Source of the DNA: Bacillus sp. 123MFChir2
Lineage (GTDB): Bacteria; Bacillota; Bacilli; Bacillales; Bacillaceae_G
Length of the DNA stretch: 64,000 bases
Direction: 5' to 3'
Assembly: GCF_000383235.1 (NCBI RefSeq)
Contig: NZ_KB910924.1
Location: 248,001 to 312,000 of the forward strand
Below, piece after piece: positions 10,262 to 19,615 of this stretch; the first letter of the stretch is position 1; each line of letters starts with the position of its first letter. The notes below the pieces were generated by a model, which ran no database searches, was not told where the DNA came from, and was given only the letters and a program-made list of their open reading frames with translations. Both the position numbers and the translations under genes were made by a program.

Positions 10262-11460
10262 TTTACAACAACAAGGTGTCTCTCTTGTTTAGGTTGTTCT
10301 TGTTCTTGTTGTTCTCGTTCTTGCTGCTCTCTTTTTTCTTGCTGTTTCACAAAACTAGCTACATTTAATAAAATTCCCATTGCCGCTAAGGTTGACACTA
10401 AAGAAGTACCACCATAACTAACAAACGGAAGAGGCACACCAGTAAGTGGCATAATTCCCGTAATGCCGCCTAAGTTTACAATAGATTGCACCCCTATCAT
10501 ACTCCCGATCCCAATAGCAAGTAAACTTCCAAAAGGATCTTTACATCTTTGGGCAATTCGGAAAGCACGAACGACAATAACTAGTAAACCTATTAAGATA
10601 ATTGACACCCCAACAAATCCTAGTTCCTCAGATACAATCGCCATAATAAAGTCTGTATGCGGTTCTGGTAAATACCCATACTTTTGGACACTATTTCCTA
10701 ATCCTCTACCACCTATACCACCTGAAGCAATTCCAATAAACGAATTGACTAATTGAAATCCACTCCCTTGGGCATCCCCAAACGGATTCCAAAACGTAGT
10801 AAACCGCGCAATTTGAACAGGTGATAAAATACTCTTTCCTATAAAATATCCGAGCGGAATCCATATAATAGATGTAAGGGCAATTCGTTTTATCCAAACT
10901 TGAAACGGTATTCCTGAACAAAACGTCATAATTGCAATGGTTGACAAAATTAATAACGTTGTCCCTAAATCAGGCTGTTTTAAAATTAAACAAATTGTTA
11001 TGAATAAAAAAAGAAACACTCGGCCAGCACCATGCCAAATCGGTCCATCTGTCGCTTGCTTTTTTGCATAAAAACGCGCCAATACAACAATAATTCCTAA
11101 CTTAACAAACTCCGATGGTTGTATACCAAATATCCAAGATCGCGCATTATTGACCTTAATTCCCCATTTCAAAACAATTGATAGCATCCCAATGCTAAAC
11201 ACAACGATTAAAACAGTAATGATACGCTTTCGCCAAACTTGAAAGGGAACAAACATAGCAATAAGCAAGCCAATTGTTCCGATAATTAACGCTTTTAACT
11301 GTGACAGAAAAAAATGATCGCTCGTCCACCCGTATTTCGGATAATACTTTGTAATCGCAACAATAGTGCTGGCACTATACACCATAATAACGCCGAGCAC
11401 ACATACGATAACAAGAGGAAGCACTAAAGAATAATCTATCGACTTCCAGACTCTTTTCAT
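10258..11460 (-). CDS. ftsW: FtsW/RodA/SpoVE-family septal peptidoglycan glycosyltransferase
   Basis: This SEDS-family polytopic protein polymerises lipid II at the division septum together with a class B penicillin-binding protein. It has 400 residues and about ten membrane helices. The family signature is visible: GGRGLGNSVQKYGYLPEPHTDFI (~245-267) and GITGIMPLTGVPLPFVSYGG (~340-360). The C-terminal ~25 residues are a Gln/Glu-rich cytoplasmic tail. The position between ylaN and pycA is that of B. subtilis ftsW, which is why I prefer FtsW over RodA or SpoVE. ATG 11460 has AGAGGA upstream. Confidence 0.92.
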   Translation of the reverse strand: MKRVWKSIDYSLVLPLVIVCVLGVIMVYSASTIVAITKYYPKYGWTSDHFFLSQLKALIIGTIGLLIAMFVPFQVWRKRIITVLIVVFSIGMLSIVLKWGIKVNNARSWIFGIQPSEFVKLGIIVVLARFYAKKQATDGPIWHGAGRVFLFLFITICLILKQPDLGTTLLILSTIAIMTFCSGIPFQVWIKRIALTSIIWIPLGYFIGKSILSPVQIARFTTFWNPFGDAQGSGFQLVNSFIGIASGGIGGRGLGNSVQKYGYLPEPHTDFIMAIVSEELGFVGVSIILIGLLVIVVRAFRIAQRCKDPFGSLLAIGIGSMIGVQSIVNLGGITGIMPLTGVPLPFVSYGGTSLVSTLAAMGILLNVASFVKQQEKREQQEREQQEQEQPKQERHLVVVK

Positions 11461-11558
11461 TCCAAATCCTCTTTCTCTCTTCTTTTTTACAGTTGTATTC
11501 CATATGTATTTGCATTCTTCCTGCTTTTCAGGAAAAATCGTTTTTTTTCACAAAAAAA

Positions 11559-11581
11559 GCTCAAACTGATTCAGTTTGAGC
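11559..11581 (-). terminator. ylaN terminator
   Basis: GCTCAAACTG / CAGTTTGAGC with a three-base loop, followed on the minus strand by a run of seven T. It lies just past the ylaN stop. Confidence 0.9.
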
Positions 11582-11600
11582 CTCTTATTTGAACCAGCTA

Positions 11601-11885
11601 TTATTGTTTGTTTGTAAAAGCATCATGTAGCGCCGATAGCTCGCGTTCTAATTCTCCTAAAATTTCTTTACCTTGCTCTTCTGCAATGAGACCAAGACGA
11701 ACCGCAAAATCAACTTCACGGGATAAGCCAAACATTTGTGTATCGAGTACTTCTTCGTACAATGGACACTGTGGCATCGTAAGGTGGTCCATTTGCACCT
11801 TAATAAGTTTTAAAATTTTCTCTGCATCAGCTTGTAGAAGGGCAAGTGCCTTTTCCTGATGATTTGTTACTGTCTCAGACGCCAA
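11601..11885 (-). CDS. ylaN: YlaN family protein (UPF0358)
   Basis: This 94-residue soluble, largely helical protein has the conserved N-terminal region [20 protein letters not shown] and the [23 protein letters not shown] block typical of YlaN. In Staphylococcus aureus the homologue is reported to bind ferrous iron and relieve Fur repression, so a link to iron homeostasis is likely here by homology. The start is TTG 11885 with GGAGGG seven bases upstream; no better start codon exists. It lies directly upstream of ftsW, as in B. subtilis, but is separated from it by a terminator. Confidence 0.92.
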   Translation of the reverse strand: MASETVTNHQEKALALLQADAEKILKLIKVQMDHLTMPQCPLYEEVLDTQMFGLSREVDFAVRLGLIAEEQGKEILGELERELSALHDAFTNKQ

Positions 11886-12033
11886 ATTGGTTCCCTCCGT
11901 TTCCGTCCTACTATCCTATCTATTAATATTAGCGATAGTTCTCATAAATTGCAATAGAAACATTTTCTGTGACAATTGTTCCTAGTCCTATTATACTGAA
12001 AAGTGGGAGTATAAGACAAATGGGGGAACAACA

Positions 12034-12531
12034 ATGAATGAAATCTTATTTATTAACGGAAATGTACGCTTTCCAATTACAATTGATCCAAGTGTCTGGA
12101 TTTTTGATGATCGAAAAGTCGACTTAACAACATACTTTACAACTCCAAAAGAAAAAGTAAGTGAGTTAGCACAATATACGAAAGAAGCATCCAAACATTG
12201 GGATCGTGAAATTAGAGAAGGAGCTATTTTTCCACCTGTTAATAAAAGCGTTACAAGATTTGAAAAAGAAAAAATTATTACCGGCACATTCGGCATACCT
12301 TTTTTACCTTTTTTAGAAAACGCAGAAATTTCTAATGACGCAACACATGTAGAAATTCATACTGAATCTGGTATTAAAACAATTTCAATAAACGAAGCAA
12401 AGAATGCTATTCTCGGTTTTTCTAGTAAGGGGAAGCCACTAAAAGAAGATGGCCCTGTTCACCTTTATTTCGGTGATGGCTCTAATGTCAATAATCCTGT
12501 TCGATATATTCGAAAATTTACTATTGTGTAA
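12034..12531 (+). CDS. Conserved hypothetical protein, unknown function
   Basis: I do not recognise this 165-residue soluble protein. It has no signal peptide, membrane segment or Cys-rich site. It starts MNEILFING at an ATG with GGGGG eight bases upstream, and it lies alone on the plus strand between ylaN and phoH. Its last ~55 residues (..GIKTISINEAKNAILGF.. then ..GKPLKEDGPVHLYFGDG.. RYIRKFTIV) loosely resemble the end of the oxidoreductase molybdopterin-binding fold, where a G-x-P-L..DGP..hhh pattern precedes a final beta strand. This is my inference from pattern only; a catalytic Cys is absent. A neighbouring terminator closes the gene. Confidence 0.75.
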   Translation: MNEILFINGNVRFPITIDPSVWIFDDRKVDLTTYFTTPKEKVSELAQYTKEASKHWDREIREGAIFPPVNKSVTRFEKEKIITGTFGIPFLPFLENAEISNDATHVEIHTESGIKTISINEAKNAILGFSSKGKPLKEDGPVHLYFGDGSNVNNPVRYIRKFTIV

Positions 12532-12585
12532 AATGAATATTCTATTAGAGAAAGAGCTTATTGTTTGTTCATAGAAAACAAATAA

Positions 12586-12607
12586 GAGTGGCTTATTGCC
12601 ACTCTTT
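12586..12607. terminator. Bidirectional terminator between the 12034 gene and phoH-like gene
   Basis: AAGAGTGGC / GCCACTCTT with a five-base loop, placed between two convergent genes and flanked by A-rich and T-rich stretches. Confidence 0.75.
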
Positions 12608-12608
12608 C

Positions 12609-13937
12609 CTACAATAAATCCGCTGCTAGTTGTGCTAAATTAGAGCGTTCACCTTTTACAAACTTCACATGTCCACTAATTTTTTGTTCTTTAAACTTCT
12701 CTACCACATATGTCAAACCATTATTATATTCATCTAAATATGGATGATCAATTTGCTGTGGATCTCCCATTAAAACAATTTTGCTTCTCTCACCGACACG
12801 CGTTAAAATTGTTTTCACTTCATGTTTCGTTAAATTTTGTGCTTCATCAATAATAATAAACTGCTCTGGAATACTACGTCCGCGAATATATGTTAGAGCT
12901 TCAACTTCAATAGAACCCATTCCCGCTAAAATTGCATCTAATTCACCAGGCTTTTTTGTGTTAAATAAATACTCTAAATTATCATAAATCGGTTGCATCC
13001 AAGGTCTTAACTTTTCTTCTTTCTCTCCTGGTAAGTATCCAATGTCTTTTCCAACTGGAACAATAGGCCTTGCCACAAGTAACTTTTTATACATTCCCAA
13101 ATCTTCTGTTTGCATTAGTCCCGCAGCTAATGCTATTAATGTTTTCCCCGTTCCAGCTTTCCCTGTTAATGTTACAAGAGGAATGTCTTCCCGTAACAAC
13201 AATTCCATTCCCATAATTTGTTGTACATTTCGAGGACGAATTCCCCAAATCTGCTCATTTGGAAAAATAAGCTTTTTTATCTTTTTTCCGGAATGATCTA
13301 CAATCCCAAGAGCCGAACTTGATCCACCTAAAGCGTCTTTCATTACAATAAATTGATTGGGATAAAACGGATGATTCGCAATTTCAGAAAGAGGAAGCTC
13401 TCCCTTTTCATAAAAACGGTTTAAAATCTCTTTTTGTATGTAATACTCTAAGAAGCCCGTATATATGTTTTCTACTTCCGTAACACGATCACTTAAATAG
13501 TCTTCAGCTTGTAAACCTAGAGCATCAGCTTTTACTCGTACAAGTACATCCTTACTCACAAGGATGACAGACTTTCCATTTTCTTTTTCTTGCTCTTCTA
13601 ATGATAAATTTTTAGCCACAGCCAAAATACGATTATCATTTGTTTTTTCTACAAAAATATCTTGTAATTGAACAAATGAACGATGATTTAACTCAATTCG
13701 AAATGTCCCTCCGTTTTCAAGAGGAATGCTATCATGTAATTTTCCAAGTTCACGAAATTTATCTATTAGTTTTGATACATAGCGCGCATTCCTGCCAACT
13801 TCATCCATATAGCGTTTCTTTGAATCTACTTCCTCTAACACAACAGCCGGAATGACTACATCATTATTTTCAAAAGAAAAAATAGATAACGGATCTTGCA
13901 AAAGCACATTCGTATCTAGCACATAAATTTTATTCAA
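12609..13937 (-). CDS. ylaK: PhoH-like ATPase with N-terminal PIN domain (PhoH2/YlaK type)
   Basis: This protein fuses a PIN-type RNase domain (residues ~1-150; KIYVLDTNVLLQDP with acidic metal ligands, later DNRILAVA) to a PhoH ATPase (residues ~215-442; Walker A TLTGKAGTGKTLIALAAG, Walker B FIIIDEAQN, then MGDPQQIDHP). PhoH2 proteins from other bacteria are RNA helicase/RNases. I choose TTG 13937 because AGGGGG lies seven bases upstream and the protein then begins directly at the PIN strand MNKIYVLDTN. An in-frame ATG at 13961 has no good ribosome-binding site. The gene corresponds to B. subtilis ylaK by position. Confidence 0.92.
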   Translation of the reverse strand: MNKIYVLDTNVLLQDPLSIFSFENNDVVIPAVVLEEVDSKKRYMDEVGRNARYVSKLIDKFRELGKLHDSIPLENGGTFRIELNHRSFVQLQDIFVEKTNDNRILAVAKNLSLEEQEKENGKSVILVSKDVLVRVKADALGLQAEDYLSDRVTEVENIYTGFLEYYIQKEILNRFYEKGELPLSEIANHPFYPNQFIVMKDALGGSSSALGIVDHSGKKIKKLIFPNEQIWGIRPRNVQQIMGMELLLREDIPLVTLTGKAGTGKTLIALAAGLMQTEDLGMYKKLLVARPIVPVGKDIGYLPGEKEEKLRPWMQPIYDNLEYLFNTKKPGELDAILAGMGSIEVEALTYIRGRSIPEQFIIIDEAQNLTKHEVKTILTRVGERSKIVLMGDPQQIDHPYLDEYNNGLTYVVEKFKEQKISGHVKFVKGERSNLAQLAADLL

Positions 13938-14066
13938 CCTGTTACCCCCTGACTCCACCATTAAATTTGTAGAACAAGGGTTTCATCCATAATTATGGAC
14001 GAACCATTGTTATAATTATATGTACTGTACAAACGAGGTAGAATAAAAATTACTTAAAATACAAAG

Positions 14067-14102
14067 AAAAGGATGAACAACTTTCTTTGCCGCCCATCCT
14101 TT
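14067..14102 (-). terminator. Terminator after the ylaL-like gene
   Basis: AAAGGATG / CATCCTTT arms with a 20-base loop next to the stop codon of the PNPOx-like gene; on the minus strand a short A/T-rich tail follows. Confidence 0.6.
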
Positions 14103-14103
14103 T

Positions 14104-14559
14104 TCACATATCCTTCATCGCAGATAAAACTTGATTGTCTAACTTTGCCGCAGCGCGAAGATCATATGTTTTTTCATATTTCGGTTCAATAGCAAGTTTT
14201 GCACCATAAAACATTACGTCACGCACTTCTTGCACAGAAACTTCAATTAAAGTTAATTTCAGCGGAACATCTTCTATCCGCTCTGTTTTTATAATCGCTC
14301 TACCACTTATAGAATATACGGACTCATCTGCCATGACAGTCAGAACAAGCCCTGCATGATGACGCAAATTTTCTACAATGCGAGAGCGTTGATCCACTGC
14401 AAAACGAATAACTTTTTCATCCATTGCATATACCCATGAAATCGCACTTACACTTGGAATACCTTTCTCAAAATCAGTCGTTGCAATTGTTACAATACGC
14501 TCTTCACGCAGCGCTTTCATTAAAGCGTCTGTTAATGTTAGCTCTACTATATTTGCCAT
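14104..14559 (-). CDS. ylaL: Pyridoxamine-5'-phosphate-oxidase-like flavin-fold protein (YlaL type)
   Basis: A 151-residue single-domain split-barrel protein. The N-terminal half reads ALREERIVTIATTDFEKGIPSVSAISWVYAMDEKVIRFAVDQ, the usual PNPOx-like strand pattern that binds FMN or a related cofactor in a dimer interface. No pyridoxal-specific C-terminal domain is present, so true PdxH activity is unlikely; the substrate is unknown. ATG 14559 has GGAGGTG seven bases upstream. It sits between the PhoH-like gene and divergent ylaI, matching the yla cluster. Confidence 0.85.
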   Translation of the reverse strand: MANIVELTLTDALMKALREERIVTIATTDFEKGIPSVSAISWVYAMDEKVIRFAVDQRSRIVENLRHHAGLVLTVMADESVYSISGRAIIKTERIEDVPLKLTLIEVSVQEVRDVMFYGAKLAIEPKYEKTYDLRAAAKLDNQVLSAMKDM

Positions 14560-14814
14560 GTTTCCACCTCCATAATCATCTATATTACTTTCGCTCTGCC
14601 AGGCACTTAACTGTAAAAACTTAAGAAAAGAAACCTGCCCATATCAATCCATTAACCATCAGCAAAAATTATAATTTTACGTTGATAGTAGTTTCACTTA
14701 TATAATAACTTATTTTTCAAATTGCGAAAATATTTATTTTTTCTCCTATAGTTCAAAAACATCTAAAGCACATGATATACTAAAGTAAGATAGAATTTGT
14801 GCCGAGGTGACAAA

Positions 14815-15015
14815 ATGAGAGTTAAATGTATTCTTTGTGATAAAAAAGAAGATTTAAATGACGAAAATCCCGTTGCAAAACGGCTTCGGAATCGTCCTAT
14901 TCATACATTTATGTGTAAACAATGTACAGATCGAATTTCAGAACGTACTTTAGAAAGACACGCGACTGGCAACTTCCGATTATATCGTGATAAAACGGTT
15001 GAAGATGAATGGTAA
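14815..15015 (+). CDS. ylaI: YlaI family zinc-ribbon protein (DUF2197)
   Basis: A 66-residue protein with two CxxC knuckles, CILCDK near residue 4 and CKQC near residue 36, consistent with one bound zinc. It has the conserved NPVAKRLRNRPIHTFMC and RDKTVEDEW stretches of this family. ATG 14815 is chosen over an upstream in-frame TTG because GAGGTG is seven bases before it. Function is not known. It is transcribed away from ylaL. Confidence 0.9.
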   Translation: MRVKCILCDKKEDLNDENPVAKRLRNRPIHTFMCKQCTDRISERTLERHATGNFRLYRDKTVEDEW

Positions 15016-15071
15016 TATGCTAATAGGAATATCGTTTATTTGAACGCTGAAAGGAATCAAATAAACATTAC

Positions 15072-15246
15072 TATATGAATCCATTTTAATTTTTCGACAT
15101 ATAGATTGCAGCTATAGAAACAAACGGAGCCTACGCTTGCTTTCTCCTTTTGTTTTATCTTGCACGGGGCAAAAAAGAGCCCTGACCGCTTCTATGCACG
15201 GCCAGATGCCCTCGCCTCTCGAAAAAAAGAATGGTTTTATGTCGGT
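15072..15246 (+). repeat. Interspersed repeat, family 1 (short form, bcr1-like)
   Basis: This stretch shares many words with the copies at 24027, 25578, 38582, 49134, 58430 and 58836: CATTTTAATTTTTC near the left end, CTTGCTTTCT, TTTTGTTTTA, TTGCACG, then GACCGCTTCTATGCA and GCCAG. It ends with GGTTTTATGTCGGTG. It lacks the long ends of the 24027/38582/58430 copies. Short repeats of about 155 bp called bcr1 are known in the B. cereus group and I suspect this is one, but I could not compare sequences. Confidence 0.75.
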
Positions 15247-15256
15247 GTTTTAACTT

Positions 15257-15288
15257 GGAGCTGACTCGAAAAGGGACTAGTCAGCTCC
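15257..15288. repeat. Perfect 10-bp inverted repeat downstream of ylaI
   Basis: GGAGCTGACT / AGTCAGCTCC with a 12-base loop lies in the 337-base gap after ylaI, immediately right of the interspersed repeat. It lacks a T run, so it is not an obvious terminator. It may be a repeat remnant. Confidence 0.5.
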
Positions 15289-15324
15289 TATCGTCTATAT
15301 GATGTACATAATTGTAACGTATAA

Positions 15325-15360
15325 ATAAGCTCCTATCCAACAGGATAAGAGCTTATTTAT
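15325..15360 (-). terminator. Terminator after the 15353 gene
   Basis: ATAAGCTC / GAGCTTAT arms, extended by TATCC / GGATA, overlap the stop codon region of the minus-strand gene at 15353 and are followed leftwards by A/T-rich sequence. Confidence 0.65.
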
Positions 15361-15628
15361 ATTTCTCTGGATCTCGGTTTATCTGTTCTAAAAAACAATC
15401 AATTAACTCGAGCGGAAACCGAACTGATCTCTGTTCCCCTTCTCTTTCATATGTAACAAAATACATATCTTCCTTTTTTTCTACTGTAACATGTTTTAAC
15501 TGATGATCTTCATGTAACATATTATGAAAAAGCATATATGTTTCTTGAGCAGCTTCATCATATGGACGAGCTTCTGCAACAATTTTAATAGTTAACCAAT
15601 TATATAGTGCATCTTGCACAGAACGCAT
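15353..15628 (-). CDS. Conserved hypothetical protein in the ylaH operon
   Basis: A 91-residue soluble alpha/beta protein beginning MRSVQDALYNWLTIKIVAEARP. It lies 14 bases after the ylaH-like gene on the same strand with its own AAGGGGG site, so the two are probably co-transcribed. No catalytic motif, Cys cluster or membrane segment is seen, and I do not recognise the family. Confidence 0.8.
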   Translation of the reverse strand: MRSVQDALYNWLTIKIVAEARPYDEAAQETYMLFHNMLHEDHQLKHVTVEKKEDMYFVTYEREGEQRSVRFPLELIDCFLEQINRDPEKYK

Positions 15629-15642
15629 CTTTCATTCCCCCT

Positions 15643-15954
15643 TTAGCCTGCCTTTGAATATTTCGCTTGCCGTAAACGTAATTTATATATACCAAGTATA
15701 ACAATTGCTACAACAAGTCCTTCTCCTACAGGCAAAAAAACAGCAAAAAAGGTTAAAATAGTGCAACCAAGTATTAATGCAGTATAGATTACTACATTCT
15801 TTAACAAAGATAACTTTCTAGCAAACCCTAAATTATAAACAATAATACTAAATATAATAATCGTACCGTAAAGAAGCCACATTCCTAATTCAGGGTTCGT
15901 ATCTACATTATATAATTTCGCAAAAAATGACATTCTTTCTATCACTTCCGACAT
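15643..15954 (-). CDS. ylaH: YlaH-like membrane protein
   Basis: A 103-residue membrane protein with about three hydrophobic helices and the segment NTNPELGMWLLY-like near residue 20 that marks YlaH homologues, followed by VYNLGFARKLSLLKN. Its position next to typA agrees with B. subtilis ylaH-ylaG order. Function is unknown. ATG 15954 has AAGGGGAG upstream. It is followed at once by the 15353 gene. Confidence 0.85.
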   Translation of the reverse strand: MSEVIERMSFFAKLYNVDTNPELGMWLLYGTIIIFSIIVYNLGFARKLSLLKNVVIYTALILGCTILTFFAVFLPVGEGLVVAIVILGIYKLRLRQAKYSKAG

Positions 15955-16070
15955 TTTCTGGCACTCCCCTTTTTCCCAGTTATACTTTCTATTATGCTCT
16001 ACTATAAGAGTAGCGTGCTATTTACACATTGTCTATAAAAAATTCCGAAAATTCAAACCTCAATAACCAA

Positions 16071-16104
16071 AAAAGAAGCGACCTCAGATGAGGTCGCTTC
16101 TTTT
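16071..16104 (-). terminator. typA terminator
   Basis: A perfect 15-base-pair hairpin (core GAAGCGACCTC / GAGGTCGCTTC, four-base loop) directly after the typA stop, with a T-rich flank on both strands. Confidence 0.9.
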
Positions 16105-16110
16105 TGTTTA

Positions 16111-17952
16111 TCACTCAGCGAATTTCTTTTTCTTTGCTGATCTTTCACGTTCACTCTTATCAAGAATCTTTTTACGAAGACGAATTGATTCTGGTGTTAC
16201 TTCACAGTATTCATCATCATTTAAGTATTCTAATGACTCTTCTAAAGTCATAATACGCGGTTTTTTCATAGTTGATGTTTGGTCTTTTGTTGCAGAACGA
16301 ATGTTAGTTTGTTGCTTCATTTTCACAACGTTAACTGTTAAATCATTCTCACGTGTATGTTCCCCAACAATCATACCTGCATATACTTCCGTACCTGGTT
16401 CAACGAAGATTACACCACGGTCTTCAACTTGCATAATACCATACTGTGATGCTTTTCCTGTTTCAAGTGAAACTAAAACACCTTGACGACGTCCACCAAC
16501 TTGACCTGCATGTACTGGTTGATAGCTATCAAATGTATGGTTTAAAATACCGTAACCACGAGTTAAAGTTAAGAATTCAGTTGTGTAACCAATTAGTCCA
16601 CGTGCTGGAACCATAAATGTAAGACGAACTTGGCCGTTTCCGTTATTGACCATGTCTAACATTTCACCTTTACGCGCTCCCATTGATTCCATAATAGAAC
16701 CAGTATATTCTTCTGGTACATCAATTTGTACACGTTCTACTGGCTCACATCTTACGCCGTCAACCTCTTTAATAATTACTTCTGGTTTAGATACTTGTAA
16801 TTCATATCCTTCACGACGCATATTCTCAATCAAGATTGATAAATGTAACTCTCCACGTCCAGATACAATCCATGCATCCGGAGATTCTGTATTGTCTACA
16901 CGTAAACTTACATCCGTTTCTAGCTGTGAACGAAGACGCTCTTCGATTTTACGAGATGTAATATATTTACCTTCGCGACCTGCAAATGGGCTGTTATTTA
17001 CAAGGAATGTCATTTGTAGTGTTGGTTCATCAATACGTAATAATGGCAATGCCTCTTGATGTTCAACTGGACATACCGTTTCACCAACGTTAATGTCTTC
17101 CATACCAGAAACAGCTACTAGGTCTCCAGCTTTCGCTTCTTCAATTTCTTGACGTTTTAATCCGATGTAACCAAATAATTTTGTTACACGGAATTGTTTT
17201 ACACTTCCATCAACTTTCATTAACGCAACTTGTTGCCCTACTTTCATTGTACCGCGGAATATACGTCCAACTCCGATACGACCAACATAATCATTGTAAT
17301 CAAGAAGTGCTACTTGGAATTGAAGTGGTTCTTCACTATTATCAACTGGTGCTGGAATATGTTCAATAATTGTGTCAAACAATGATTTCATATTCTCTTC
17401 TTGATTTGCTGGGTTTGAATCTAAGCTTGCTGTTCCGTTCATTGCTGATGCAAATACAACAGGGAATTCTAACTGATCTTCGTTTGCCCCAAGTTCGATG
17501 AATAAATCAACTACTTCATCAACCACTTCGTCTGGACGAGCAAAGTCACGGTCAATTTTATTCACAACAACGATTGGCGTTAAATTTTGCTCAAGTGCTT
17601 TCTTTAAAACAAATCGTGTTTGTGGCATACAACCTTCATATGCATCAACAACAAGTAACACACCATCAACCATTTTCATAATACGCTCTACTTCACCACC
17701 GAAGTCAGCGTGTCCAGGTGTATCTAAAATATTAATTCGTTTATCTTCATAGTGAATCGCTGTATTTTTTGCTAAAATAGTAATACCGCGTTCTCTTTCT
17801 AAATCATTCGAATCCATCGCACGTTCTTCAACGTGCTCATTTGCACGGAACGTCCCCGCTTGACGTAACAATTGGTCAACAAGTGTTGTTTTCCCATGGT
17901 CAACGTGGGCGATAATTGCTATATTTCGTAAATCTTCTCGTTTTTTCAACAT
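16111..17952 (-). CDS. typA: Translational GTPase TypA/BipA
   Basis: TypA is a ribosome-binding GTPase related to EF-G, involved in 50S assembly and stress or cold adaptation. The 613-residue protein shows the G motifs [10 protein letters not shown] (G1), ERGITI (G2), DTPGHADF (G3), NKID (G4) and SAMNG (G5). A beta-barrel follows, then EF-G-like domains III and V and the TypA-specific C-terminus (RGYGILNH...). ATG 17952 follows AGGAG by six bases and is chosen over a TTG six bases earlier that abuts the ribosome-binding site. The B. subtilis name is ylaG. Confidence 0.97.
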   Translation of the reverse strand: MLKKREDLRNIAIIAHVDHGKTTLVDQLLRQAGTFRANEHVEERAMDSNDLERERGITILAKNTAIHYEDKRINILDTPGHADFGGEVERIMKMVDGVLLVVDAYEGCMPQTRFVLKKALEQNLTPIVVVNKIDRDFARPDEVVDEVVDLFIELGANEDQLEFPVVFASAMNGTASLDSNPANQEENMKSLFDTIIEHIPAPVDNSEEPLQFQVALLDYNDYVGRIGVGRIFRGTMKVGQQVALMKVDGSVKQFRVTKLFGYIGLKRQEIEEAKAGDLVAVSGMEDINVGETVCPVEHQEALPLLRIDEPTLQMTFLVNNSPFAGREGKYITSRKIEERLRSQLETDVSLRVDNTESPDAWIVSGRGELHLSILIENMRREGYELQVSKPEVIIKEVDGVRCEPVERVQIDVPEEYTGSIMESMGARKGEMLDMVNNGNGQVRLTFMVPARGLIGYTTEFLTLTRGYGILNHTFDSYQPVHAGQVGGRRQGVLVSLETGKASQYGIMQVEDRGVIFVEPGTEVYAGMIVGEHTRENDLTVNVVKMKQQTNIRSATKDQTSTMKKPRIMTLEESLEYLNDDEYCEVTPESIRLRKKILDKSERERSAKKKKFAE

Positions 17953-18094
17953 GTCCAACTCCTAATGTCTTTTTAATCCTTTTCTATTATAAGAGCGAAG
18001 GGGATACAATAGCAATCAAAATAAAATCAAGAATGAAAATATAGTTGTATTCTCACTTTTGTGAAAGTACAATGAGACTTGGAGGGTGAAATAT

Positions 18095-18274
18095 ATGGAA
18101 CAAATTCAATATCGTTTTTTATTAACAGCTATCATTGGCGTTATTTTTATGATTGGTATTGGAATTATGATTGCTGAGAATAGCCCAATCGGTGTTACTA
18201 TTTGTATTGTCGGTACGATTTTTACAATCGGATACGGATTTATAACAAAAAGAAAAATGCGTAAACTACAATAA
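18095..18274 (+). CDS. ylaF: YlaF family small membrane protein (DUF5325)
   Basis: A 59-residue protein with two hydrophobic segments (LLTAIIGVIFMIGIGIMIA and GVTICIVGTIFTIGYGF) and a basic C-terminus (TKRKMRKLQ), so a small two-helix membrane protein. ATG 18095 lies nine bases after GGAGG; an upstream in-frame GTG overlaps the ribosome-binding site. It is divergent from typA, as ylaF is from ylaG in B. subtilis. Function is unknown. Confidence 0.85.
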   Translation: MEQIQYRFLLTAIIGVIFMIGIGIMIAENSPIGVTICIVGTIFTIGYGFITKRKMRKLQ

Positions 18275-18276
18275 CA

Positions 18277-18317
18277 ACAAAAAGTAAGAAGCAATTTTCT
18301 ATGCCTCTTACTTTTTT
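18277..18317. terminator. Bidirectional terminator between ylaF and the suhB-like gene
   Basis: CAAAAAGTAAGA(AGC) / (GC)CTCTTACTTTTTTG arms between convergent genes, with T runs on both sides. Confidence 0.75.
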
Positions 18318-18341
18318 GTTTTTTCTCTGGATTTTATACAC

Positions 18342-19130
18342 CTATTGTACATATTGCAACATCTCTTCATACACACCTGGTCTTGCAACAAGAACGCTGC
18401 TCTTCTCAATAATTTGGAGCAACTCTCCAGTAAAAGTAGTTACTTTTCCTCCAACCTCTTCTACAATAATCTTCCCACCGCCAAAATCCCATGGAGACAA
18501 GCGAGGCGTCACATATGCATCTAATCGTCCTGTTGCTACATATACCATTTCAAGTGCTGCACAGCCATACGAACGTGTTCCTCTTGCTTTTTTTACAAGT
18601 TGTGCCATTTTCCTCATATCGAGACGAGGGTTATCAGTAAGCCACGTAGCATTTACAGCAATTACTCCTAAAGATACTTCACTTGGCTGTAATGATGGGA
18701 TTTTCACTTCATTACAAAATGCTCCAAAACCCATTTTCGCATGATATAGCTCATCATGAACTGGATCATATACGAGACCAATTTTCCCAATACCATTCTC
18801 ATATATGCCAATTGAAATTGCAAAATTTCGCTTTTGATGAACAAAATTCATCGTTCCATCAATTGGATCAATTAACCACAAAACCCCATCCGTTGAAGCA
18901 AGCTCATCTCCATATCCTTCTTCTCCGAGAATATAGTGTTTAGGAAATGTCTCTTTAATTTTCCCAATAAAAAATTGTTCAATTTCTCGATCCATATTTG
19001 TTACTAAATCAGAGGCATTTGACTTCGTTTCAATAATAAGAGACTGCTTCATTGATGAAACAAGGTGCTGCCCCGCTTCTTTGATCCATTGTTTTGCGTA
19101 TGCATCAATTTCTTCCCATACCTCTTGCAT
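18342..19130 (-). CDS. yktC: Inositol monophosphatase family protein (YktC type)
   Basis: A 262-residue metal-dependent phosphatase of the inositol-monophosphatase/SuhB superfamily. All metal-site motifs are present: GEEGYGDE (~69-76), WLIDPIDGTMNFVH (~85-98) and the C-terminal WDFGGGKIIVEEVGG (~210-224). The family accepts inositol, fructose-1,6-bisphosphate, NADP or PAP phosphates, so the substrate cannot be fixed from sequence. ATG 19130 follows CGGAGTG. It maps to the yktC position upstream of typA. Confidence 0.92.
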   Translation of the reverse strand: MQEVWEEIDAYAKQWIKEAGQHLVSSMKQSLIIETKSNASDLVTNMDREIEQFFIGKIKETFPKHYILGEEGYGDELASTDGVLWLIDPIDGTMNFVHQKRNFAISIGIYENGIGKIGLVYDPVHDELYHAKMGFGAFCNEVKIPSLQPSEVSLGVIAVNATWLTDNPRLDMRKMAQLVKKARGTRSYGCAALEMVYVATGRLDAYVTPRLSPWDFGGGKIIVEEVGGKVTTFTGELLQIIEKSSVLVARPGVYEEMLQYVQ

Positions 19131-19218
19131 ATTTAAACACTCCGATCTGTACAGTTCACAGAAAAAACGAACCCTTTATAAGGTTCGCACCAACTAATTT
19201 TTTATACATACACTATTA

Positions 19219-19407
19219 TTACGCCTCCAACCGGATCATTTCAAGTCTTAACACTTCTAATTTTTTCATACACTCTTCTTTTTTCATGTCGTCTTTTTCC
19301 ATCATTGCATCATATAGCGTTGCTAATTCATAATCTAATTCTAAACGTAACACCGGAATTCTCTTCTCTGCATCTGTTCTTTTTAATGCGTTAATTACCT
19401 GTCTCAT
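19219..19407 (-). CDS. Small conserved hypothetical helical protein
   Basis: A 62-residue, highly charged protein (MRQVINALKRTDAEKRIPVL..) predicted to be nearly all helix, perhaps a coiled coil (residues ~20-60). A strong GGAGGAGG site lies nine bases before the ATG, which supports a real gene. It is 88 bases upstream of yktC on the same strand. I do not recognise the family. Confidence 0.75.
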   Translation of the reverse strand: MRQVINALKRTDAEKRIPVLRLELDYELATLYDAMMEKDDMKKEECMKKLEVLRLEMIRLEA

Positions 19408-19615
19408 ATTCGTTTGCCTCCTCCCAATATTCGTTCGCCCTCGATTTTGAATTTACTCAATTTTCTGATTTTTTGTTTTATACTATATTATGTGGGATAA
19501 ATCATCTATGCAACTAATTTGCATTTTTATCTGAAATTTTTTTATAAGCGTCTTTTTTTATGAATTGTACAAGCTATGTTAGAATAAAAACAAACTAGGA
19601 GTTGGAGGAACAACC

